Below the pieces are notes generated by a model. That model did not search any database, was not told the origin of the DNA, and worked only from the letters and a program-made list of their open reading frames with translations. A DNA stretch of 45,214 nucleotides, taken from NCBI GenBank assembly GCA_900754515.1, contig CAAEDD010000162.1, positions 1-45,214 of the forward strand, read 5' to 3'. Source of the DNA: an uncultured Oscillospiraceae bacterium (GTDB taxonomy: Bacteria; Bacillota; Clostridia; Oscillospirales; Oscillospiraceae). The position numbers and the translations under genes were made by a program. Numbering within the stretch: the first letter of the stretch is position 1; every line of letters starts with the position of its first letter. Positions 8,143 to 13,447 of the stretch are shown in pieces.

Positions 8143-8173
8143 TCTTTTGAGACGGATTTAATTGGCTCCGCAG

Positions 8174-8722
8174 CTATTCCATGCTGCCGGAAAAGAAGGC
8201 CTCCCGTCCCCTGTACTCGCTTCTGATTATCTCGTACATTTCCTCAGGGGTTTCCCGGCAGCCGCCGCTCAGCCACATCTTAATGATTTTTGTCAGGCCG
8301 CTTTTGAAAAACTCCATGTGGTAATTGATAAAGCGATTTTGAAAATGCTGCTTTGCCAGCTCGGTGTCGTAGCTTACAATTTTATAATTATCGTCATAAC
8401 CCAGCTTGAAATAAGTCCTGTAAAAAATCTGGTTATCCTTAATATGTCGGAACAGCTTTAAGTAATCATTGCTGTTGAATCCCCCCGTAATCTCCTCTTT
8501 GTACAGTTCAGCCAGACTGCCCTCCAGCTTATCCCGTATGGAGTCGGCCAAGGCAAATATGTCCGTATAGTTGGCGTAGAAGGTTGTGCGATTCAGACCG
8601 GCCAGCTTGCAGATATCCGACACGCTGATCTCGCTGAGCTGCCGGGTTTGAAGCAGGTCTATGAATACCTTCTCTATCGTCTCTATGGATTTCTTTTTCC
8701 TTCTGTTGTTTGGTGTATTCAT
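8174..8722 (-). CDS. TetR/AcrR-family regulator
   Basis: The 182-residue protein has a TetR helix-turn-helix at residues about 10-57 (IETIEKVFIDLLQTRQLSEISVSDICKLAGLNRTTFY split over the domain, with the FYANYTD turn) and a C-terminal helical domain of the TetR_C type found in DhaS-like clostridial regulators. It is divergent from a small membrane-protein gene, and two palindromes sit in the 125-nt gap. Local repression of the divergent pair is the likely role (inference). Confidence 0.9.
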   Translation of the reverse strand: MNTPNNRRKKKSIETIEKVFIDLLQTRQLSEISVSDICKLAGLNRTTFYANYTDIFALADSIRDKLEGSLAELYKEEITGGFNSNDYLKLFRHIKDNQIFYRTYFKLGYDDNYKIVSYDTELAKQHFQNRFINYHMEFFKSGLTKIIKMWLSGGCRETPEEMYEIIRSEYRGREAFFSGSME

Positions 8723-8736
8723 AATAATCTCCTTTA

Positions 8737-8754
8737 TCTCAACACTTGTTGAGA
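8737..8754. promoter_or_regulatory. 18-bp palindrome in the TetR gene leader
   Basis: TCTCAACA-CT-TGTTGAGA is a perfect 8-bp inverted repeat 15 nt before the TetR start codon. It is a candidate autoregulatory operator. Confidence 0.65.
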
Positions 8755-8763
8755 AAATGATGA

Positions 8764-8826
8764 TTGTTTTGCTGCTTTAACGGCATTATACTACGTACAG
8801 ATTAAAACAACAACAGTTGTTTTAAT
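8764..8826 (+). promoter_or_regulatory. Promoter and 26-bp operator of the TetR-divergent operon
   Basis: TTGTTT (8764-8769) and TATACT (8787-8792) are 17 nt apart. Immediately downstream, at the expected transcription start, is a perfect 11-bp inverted repeat (8801-8811 with 8816-8826, loop AACA) with the inner half-site ACAAC/GTTGT. Its placement fits repression by the adjacent TetR protein. Confidence 0.78.
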
Positions 8827-8847
8827 ACAAAGACGGAGGTGCTTCTT

Positions 8848-9219
8848 GTGAAGAAAAGCAGTTATATTGCCATGCTGCTGGGGACAGTCAGCGGAGTTTT
8901 GTTTGCCCTGGGCATGTGCATGGCGCTGATCAGAGAGTGGGACTCTTTCGGACCCGGGATAGCCCTTGGCTGTGCCGGCGTCCTGCTGGGTCTGGTTACA
9001 GTTGGAGTATGGCGTAAAATGGAGCATAAAGAACCCATACGCATATCAGGAAAGGCTATACTGACTGTAGTGGTGGGAATTGCAGGTGCCCTGGCCCTGG
9101 GCCTTGGAATGTGCTTTACCATGGTGTGGGGAAAGCTGGCTGTGGGAATAGTGGTTGGACTTGGAGGAGTGATGGTCCTGCTCTCGCTGATCCCGCTGAC
9201 CAAAGGTATTAAGGATTGA
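8848..9219 (+). CDS. Small four-helix membrane protein
   Basis: The 123-residue product has four predicted membrane segments (about residues 4-24, 34-52, 70-90 and 97-115) with a short charged loop (WRKMEHKEPIR). The MLLGTVSGVLFALGMCM region matches a small conserved Firmicutes membrane family often found beside TetR regulators, without known function. A GTG at 8839 overlaps the GGAGG site and is rejected as start. The GTG at 8848 lies 8 nt after that site and gives the family-like MKKSSYIAM start. It is followed by a small soluble protein gene. Confidence 0.8.
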   Translation: MKKSSYIAMLLGTVSGVLFALGMCMALIREWDSFGPGIALGCAGVLLGLVTVGVWRKMEHKEPIRISGKAILTVVVGIAGALALGLGMCFTMVWGKLAVGIVVGLGGVMVLLSLIPLTKGIKD

Positions 9220-9275
9220 CTGCTGACCGACAGAACTGCCGGGCATAAAAACGCTATAAAGAGGGATGATTGACA

Positions 9276-9479
9276 ATGGCAAAATCCAAACTTGTAAAAG
9301 CAAATGAAAAAATTGCAGAGAAGGTAACCGCGGCTTTTGGAAAAATTGAAGACACCGTGGTGGACGGATACAAAAAGGTGGAAGACAGCTTTGTGGAGCG
9401 CTATCTAACAAAGGATGGGGAAAGCGTTGAAGAGGCAAAGGAGCGGCTTAAGCAGGAGAGTTTGCAGAATAGACAGTAG
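9276..9479 (+). CDS. Small conserved helical protein
   Basis: This 67-residue, highly charged protein is predicted to be helical (KANEKIAEKVTAAFGKIEDTV, then VVDGYKKVEDSFVERYL). It resembles short clostridial and lactobacillar proteins encoded next to TetR regulators and small membrane proteins. No function is known. A TTG two codons upstream is in frame, but the ATG at 9276, after GAGGG, is the better start. It probably shares the operon of the preceding membrane-protein gene. Confidence 0.7.
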   Translation: MAKSKLVKANEKIAEKVTAAFGKIEDTVVDGYKKVEDSFVERYLTKDGESVEEAKERLKQESLQNRQ

Positions 9480-9545
9480 GCGGAAGGGACTATTTCCAGG
9501 ATATCCAAATTAAAAAATATGGATTCCGAATTTTCCCTCAGTGTA

Positions 9546-9586
9546 AATATTCCGGCTCTGCTCAGACAGCGCAGAGCCGGAATATT
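9546..9586 (+). terminator. 16-bp perfect hairpin ending the TetR-linked operon
   Basis: Positions 9546-9561 pair perfectly with 9571-9586 around a 9-nt loop. There is no long T run after it, so termination strength is uncertain, but it separates two plus-strand transcription units. Confidence 0.65.
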
Positions 9587-9594
9587 CATATATA

Positions 9595-9666
9595 AAAATG
9601 TTAAGAGCTCTTGACATTTTGAAAAAAAGCTGTATAATGAAAAATGTAAAGAACATTTAACATTTT
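9595..9666 (+). promoter_or_regulatory. Consensus promoter with paired 18-bp operators (cassette 2)
   Basis: TTGACA (9611-9616) and TATAAT (9633-9638) are 16 nt apart. Operator copies TGTTAAGAGCTCTTGACA (9599-9616) and TGTAAAGAACATTTAACA (9645-9662) are 46 bp apart, the first ending in the -35 box. Each is extended by A/T arms to AAAATGT-N12-ACATTTT. The arrangement mirrors the promoter of cassette 1. Confidence 0.9.
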
Positions 9667-9690
9667 TAAAAAATAAGGAGGGAAACATAA

Positions 9691-10020
9691 ATGAAGAGAA
9701 TGGATGAGATGGACAGAAACATTCATCTGCGCTCGGAGGAGTGGGGCTTCAGGGCGATACTCATAGCCCTGATAGTCTGGGTGCTGTATAACTGCTGGCA
9801 GACCCTGGCGAAGGGTGCGCCCTATCAGCCTGTGCCTACTCTTATAATGTGCCTGGGAGTATGTGTGCAGTCCTTTACCTATATGGGCATAAAGCAGAAG
9901 ATGACTTCCGGAGATGAGGAATACCATGAGCCCAACCGGCTGCTGCAAACCATTCTGGCTGCCTTGTTTATAAGTGTCCTTATCCTGGCTGTGGGCACCT
10001 ATATAGCGGTGGTGAGCTGA
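9691..10020 (+). CDS. Three-helix membrane protein of XRE cassette 2
   Basis: The 109-residue protein has a short polar N-terminus and membrane segments at about residues 20-40, 48-66 and 84-106, with a charged loop between the second and third (KQKMTSGDEEYHEPNRL). It is encoded directly before an XRE regulator, with which it shares one base (TGATG). I recognise the arrangement but not a function. A strong AAGGAGGG ribosome binding site precedes the ATG. The promoter has perfect consensus boxes, so expression would be high unless the paired operators are occupied. Confidence 0.75.
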   Translation: MKRMDEMDRNIHLRSEEWGFRAILIALIVWVLYNCWQTLAKGAPYQPVPTLIMCLGVCVQSFTYMGIKQKMTSGDEEYHEPNRLLQTILAALFISVLILAVGTYIAVVS

Positions 10021-10214
10021 TGAAAAACAGGGTGAAGCAGCTGCGGAAGGCTGCGGGACTGCGCCAGGAGGATTTGGCCATGCAGCTGGGAGTGAGCCGC
10101 CAGACCATCATTGCCATTGAGAACGACAAGTACGACCCCAGCCTGGAACTGGCCATGAAGATAGCCCGGCTTCTGGGACTGCATGTGGAGGATATTTTTA
10201 CTTTGGATGATTAA
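10020..10214 (+). CDS. XRE-family HTH regulator (cassette 2)
   Basis: A 64-residue Cro/CI-type helix-turn-helix protein with recognition region VSRQTIIAIENDKYDPSLELA and tail LHVEDIFTLDD. It is a close relative of the regulator at 7852-8055: both keep NRV..LRK, SRQT, IEN, KY.PSLELA. Gene order relative to the membrane protein is reversed between the two cassettes. It is the last gene before a strong bidirectional terminator. Similar recognition helices and similar upstream operators suggest the two regulators may read each other's sites (inference). Confidence 0.92.
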   Translation: MKNRVKQLRKAAGLRQEDLAMQLGVSRQTIIAIENDKYDPSLELAMKIARLLGLHVEDIFTLDD

Positions 10215-10249
10215 AAAACCAGCCCGGACAAAAGTCCGGGCTGGTTTTT
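10214..10249. terminator. Bidirectional terminator between cassette 2 and alr
   Basis: A 16-bp stem (10214-10229 with 10234-10249) with loop AAAA and A/T runs on both sides terminates both the plus-strand XRE gene and the minus-strand alr operon. Confidence 0.95.
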
Positions 10250-10258
10250 GTAAATTTA

Positions 10259-11386
10259 TCACTCCAAATACACTCTGGGGACCCGCTTGGACACGGAGCA
10301 CAGCAGTTCATAGGGAATGGTGCCCGCAGCCTGGGAGAGCTGATAGATGCTGCACCTTTCTCCGAAGAGCTCCACCTGGCTGCCCACATCCACCTCCGGA
10401 AGCTCAGTCAGGTCTACCATACACATGTCCATGCAGATGGTGCCCCGCTGGGGGGCAAAACCGTTCCCGGCGGCAAAAGCGCACTTGTTCCCTGCGGCAC
10501 GTAAAAGCCCGTCGGCATAGCCTATTGCCAGCACACCCATTCGGGTGCGCCTGTCCGTTACGTAGCGGCGTCCGTAGCTTATGGAAGTTCCCGGCTCGTA
10601 GAACTTGATGGTACTCACGGTGGTCACCAGACGCATACATGGGCGAAGGCCCAGCCTGCCCTTATCCCCGTAGCCGTAAAGCAGCAGGCCGGGGCGCACC
10701 ATGTCCAGAGCAGTCTCCGGGTAATTAACTACGGCACCGCTGTTGGCACAGTGGCGCAGGGAAAATCTGATGCCCCCATGCTCCTCCACTGCGGAAACTA
10801 CATCCATGAAGAGTTTAAACTGCTGCCGGGTGTATTCCCGGCTGTCCTCGTCATCTTCGTCCGAGACGGCAAAGTGGGTGTATATCCCTTCATGGACAAG
10901 GCCGGGGAGGCGGCAGGACTCTATGATGTTTTCCACGCCCTCGTCAAAATGCTCCCCGGCGCAGAGATAGCCCAGGCGGGACATGCCTGTGTCCAGCTTT
11001 ATATGTATCTTCAGCTCCCGACCAATCTTGGAGGCCTCGGCGGAATATTCCAGGGCCTTTGCAAGACAGGTCACGGTCTGGGTGATATCCAGGTTTATGA
11101 GCTGGGCGGTGTACTCCGGCGGTGTGTGGCCCAGAATCAGAATCGGCATGGTGATGCCTCCCTGCCTCAGCTCAAGCGCTTCGTCCAGACAGGACACCGC
11201 CAGATAGTCCGCACCCTTATTCTGCAAAAGACGGGCCACCCGCAAGGCTCCGTGGCCGTAGGCATCTGCCTTAACCACGCCCAGAAAGCGGCAGTCACTG
11301 GGAAGAGAGGCACGGATGACCTCATAGTTATGACTAATATTGTCCAGGCTTATTTCGGCCCAGGTTCTCTTTTGTAGGTCCTTCAT
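10259..11386 (-). CDS. alr: Alanine racemase
   Basis: Alr interconverts L- and D-alanine for peptidoglycan, and in spore formers it can influence germination. The 375-residue length is normal. The PLP lysine is Lys39 in VVKADAYGHG, and the second catalytic base is Tyr271 in ISYG, with Tyr290 in IGYADG. The C-terminal domain ends in the usual VPRVY. It lies 4 nt after the lipoprotein gene at 11391-12005, so the two form an operon. The ribosome binding site for alr lies within the end of that gene. Confidence 0.96.
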   Translation of the reverse strand: MKDLQKRTWAEISLDNISHNYEVIRASLPSDCRFLGVVKADAYGHGALRVARLLQNKGADYLAVSCLDEALELRQGGITMPILILGHTPPEYTAQLINLDITQTVTCLAKALEYSAEASKIGRELKIHIKLDTGMSRLGYLCAGEHFDEGVENIIESCRLPGLVHEGIYTHFAVSDEDDEDSREYTRQQFKLFMDVVSAVEEHGGIRFSLRHCANSGAVVNYPETALDMVRPGLLLYGYGDKGRLGLRPCMRLVTTVSTIKFYEPGTSISYGRRYVTDRRTRMGVLAIGYADGLLRAAGNKCAFAAGNGFAPQRGTICMDMCMVDLTELPEVDVGSQVELFGERCSIYQLSQAAGTIPYELLCSVSKRVPRVYLE

Positions 11387-11390
11387 TGTA

Positions 11391-12005
11391 TCAGTACTCC
11401 ATTATATCTCCTGTGGGTTCTTCCAGAGTGGTCTCCGGAGCGGGGAGGGATGCTCCTTCCTGCCAGTCGCTTATCTCCACAAAGACTTTCACCCGGCCGT
11501 CGCTGATAAGCTCAGCCTGACATGGGGTCATAGTCTCCGGCTGGAACCACACGGTGCAGCTGAGGGTGTCGGTGCTGTTTATCTGCATAACAGTGTAATC
11601 TCCCTCGTGCCAGCCGGAGTCCAGAGCCCCGGTCTTGAGAGCCTGAACCAGCATTGGCAGGGAAGACATGGGAGAGAGTCCGTAGTCATCCAGATCGCCG
11701 GTACCAAGACTTATCCCGTCGTATTCCAGACTGGTACTGTCGGGCTTGACACGGGCGGTAACCCCGGCAATGAGCTGTGGGGCCAGCACGGTAACGCTGC
11801 CGCCCTCACTGTCCTCACTATAGCTAAGGGTGAAGCGGGCGGTCTTATTTTCATACTCCGTCCGTACATTGGCGGTAAAGCTTAGAGCTTCCACCGCACC
11901 AAGACGTTGTGACAGTTCTTCATGGGCATCGGAAAACTCCCGACCGCCGCAGGCGGTGAGCAGCAGGCATGCTATCAAAAGCAGGGGCAGGCACAGTTTT
12001 TTCAT
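11391..12005 (-). CDS. Lipoprotein upstream of alr, GerS-like candidate
   Basis: The 204-residue protein has a lipoprotein signal peptide with lipobox LTAC (Cys19) and a beta-rich remainder (sensing-type strands such as ARFTLSYSEDSEGGSVTVLAP). In Clostridioides difficile the germination lipoprotein GerS, which has a LolA-like fold and works with CwlD in cortex modification, is encoded directly before alr2. The same order, size and lipobox here make a GerS-type role reasonable, but primary sequence identity cannot be judged by eye. An unrelated LolA-like lipoprotein remains possible. Confidence 0.7.
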   Translation of the reverse strand: MKKLCLPLLLIACLLLTACGGREFSDAHEELSQRLGAVEALSFTANVRTEYENKTARFTLSYSEDSEGGSVTVLAPQLIAGVTARVKPDSTSLEYDGISLGTGDLDDYGLSPMSSLPMLVQALKTGALDSGWHEGDYTVMQINSTDTLSCTVWFQPETMTPCQAELISDGRVKVFVEISDWQEGASLPAPETTLEEPTGDIMEY

Positions 12006-12062
12006 GGCTTATCCGTCCTCCGAAAAAAATCTTATGCCTGACTATATGCTTTGTCCAGGAAC

Positions 12063-12091
12063 ATTATAATCACCGGCGGCAAAATAGTCAA
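12063..12091 (-). promoter_or_regulatory. Promoter of the lipoprotein-alr operon
   Basis: On the minus strand TTGACT (12091-12086) and TATAAT (12068-12063) are 17 nt apart. It is divergent from the pheST promoter, whose -35 box is about 40 nt away. Confidence 0.8.
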
Positions 12092-12128
12092 ATTAAGCTT
12101 TTTATGGACCTGGTAGTAAAATTGGCTA

Positions 12129-12157
12129 TTGAAAAAATCAAAAAGCTGTGCTAAACT
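12129..12157 (+). promoter_or_regulatory. Promoter of the pheST T-box transcript
   Basis: TTGAAA (12129-12134) and TAAACT (12152-12157) are 17 nt apart, with an extended -10 TG at 12149-12150. The leader would begin near 12164. Confidence 0.8.
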
Positions 12158-12164
12158 GTACGAG

Positions 12165-12395
12165 TTATTGCAGAGAACGGGAAAATAGTGAGTTTTTTGT
12201 CCGGCAGAGACTGGGGGTCACCGGCTGTAAGCCCCCTGGGACAATGTCGCTTGGTTCGCCCGGGAGCTCCGGCCAATCACCGGCGTACGGCGTGCGTTAA
12301 ACGCTTTGAGTGCGGCTTTACGCCGAATGTGGGTGGTACCACGGAAGTTTTGGCTTTCGTCCCTTTTTGGGGCGGAGGCTTTATTTTTTTATAGG
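12165..12395 (+). promoter_or_regulatory. T-box riboswitch, phenylalanine type
   Basis: T-box leaders sense uncharged tRNA and allow read-through into aminoacyl-tRNA synthetase genes. The antiterminator core TGGGTGGTACCACGG is at 12330-12344. Its UGGU bulge (12334-12337) can pair with ACCA, the 3' end expected of tRNA-Phe. The AGAGA motif near 12207 marks stem I, followed by a GGGGG/CCCCC distal helix. A UUC triplet at 12255-12257, followed by a GGAGC stretch, is the best specifier candidate and fits the downstream genes. The competing terminator (about 12352-12390) ends in a T run. Confidence 0.92.
12352..12390 (+). terminator. Regulated terminator of the T-box leader
   Basis: GGCTTTCGTCCC pairs with GGGGCGGAGGCT (several G-U pairs) around a T5 loop and is followed by TTATTTTTTT, 16 nt before the pheS start. 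Confidence 0.85.
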
Positions 12396-12405
12396 AGATT
12401 GAGAC

Positions 12406-13431
12406 ATGAAAGAACTGATGCAGCAACTTAGGGAGTCTGCCGTCAAGGCTATACTTGAATCTGACAGCGCTGAGAGCCTGGAGGCTCTGAGAGTCAAGTA
12501 TCTGGGTAAAAAGGGCGAGCTCACCGCCATCCTCCGCCAGATGGGCAGCCTCTCCGCCGAAGAACGCCCCGCCATGGGCCAGCTGGCAAACCAGCTGAGA
12601 AGCGATATTGAAAACGTCATTGAGCAGCGCAAAACTCAGCTCAGCTCCGCAATGATGGAAAAGAAACTCAGGGATGAGACTCTGGACGTGACCATGCCGG
12701 GGGAAGAAGTGCATCTGGGTCATAAGCACCCAATGTACAATGTGCTGGACCAGATAAAGGATATCTTTGTCGGCATGGGCTTTGAGGTAGTGGACGGCCC
12801 GGAGGTAGAGCTGGCGGAGTACAACTTTACCAAGCTGAACATAGACGAAGGCCACCCCTCCCGGGACTGGACCGACACATTTTATTTCACCGAGGACGGC
12901 CGGGTGCTGCTGCGCACCCAGACTTCTCCCATGCAGGTACATGCCATGGAGACCAAGAGCCTGCCCATCCGCATGATAGCCCCCGGCCGGGTCTACCGCA
13001 AGGACGAGGTGGACGCCACCCATTCCCCCATGTTCCACCAAATAGAGGGCATGGTCATAGACAAGGGTATTACCATGGCCGACCTGAAGGCAACCTTGAA
13101 CCTGGTGGTGGAAAAGATTTACGGCAAGGGAACCGTCACACGCTTCCGCCCCCATCACTTCCCCTTCACCGAGCCCAGCTGTGAAATGGATATCCAATGC
13201 CACAAGTGCGGCGGCAAAGGCTGTCCCACCTGCAAGGGCGAAGGATGGATAGAGGTGCTGGGCGCCGGCATGGTGCACCCCAAGGTTCTGGCCGGCTGCG
13301 GTATCGACCCGGACGTGTACTCCGGTTGGGCCTTCGGAATGGGCCTGGAGCGCCTTGCCATGGGCGAATACAAGATTACTGACCTGCGTCTGATATTTGA
13401 AAACGATATCAGATTCCTGGAGCAGTTCTAA
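12406..13431 (+). CDS. pheS: Phenylalanyl-tRNA synthetase alpha subunit
   Basis: PheS carries the catalytic core of the heterotetrameric enzyme that charges tRNA-Phe. The 341-residue length is normal. Visible are the N-terminal coiled-coil (1-90), class II motif 2 (RTQTSPMQ and PGRVYRKDEVDATH), the FPFTEPS stretch, the Bacillota-type CxxCGGKGCxxCK zinc-knuckle-like insert, and motif 3 (GWAFGMGLERLAM). AGGAGATTGAGAC before the ATG gives a good ribosome binding site. It is 16 nt before pheT and under T-box control. Confidence 0.98.
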   Translation: MKELMQQLRESAVKAILESDSAESLEALRVKYLGKKGELTAILRQMGSLSAEERPAMGQLANQLRSDIENVIEQRKTQLSSAMMEKKLRDETLDVTMPGEEVHLGHKHPMYNVLDQIKDIFVGMGFEVVDGPEVELAEYNFTKLNIDEGHPSRDWTDTFYFTEDGRVLLRTQTSPMQVHAMETKSLPIRMIAPGRVYRKDEVDATHSPMFHQIEGMVIDKGITMADLKATLNLVVEKIYGKGTVTRFRPHHFPFTEPSCEMDIQCHKCGGKGCPTCKGEGWIEVLGAGMVHPKVLAGCGIDPDVYSGWAFGMGLERLAMGEYKITDLRLIFENDIRFLEQF

Positions 13432-13447
13432 GTAGGGGGGTACAGAC

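Noticed and set aside
8839..8847. GTG at 8839 as start of the small membrane protein
   Set aside because: It overlaps the ribosome binding site itself. GTG at 8848 is correctly spaced.
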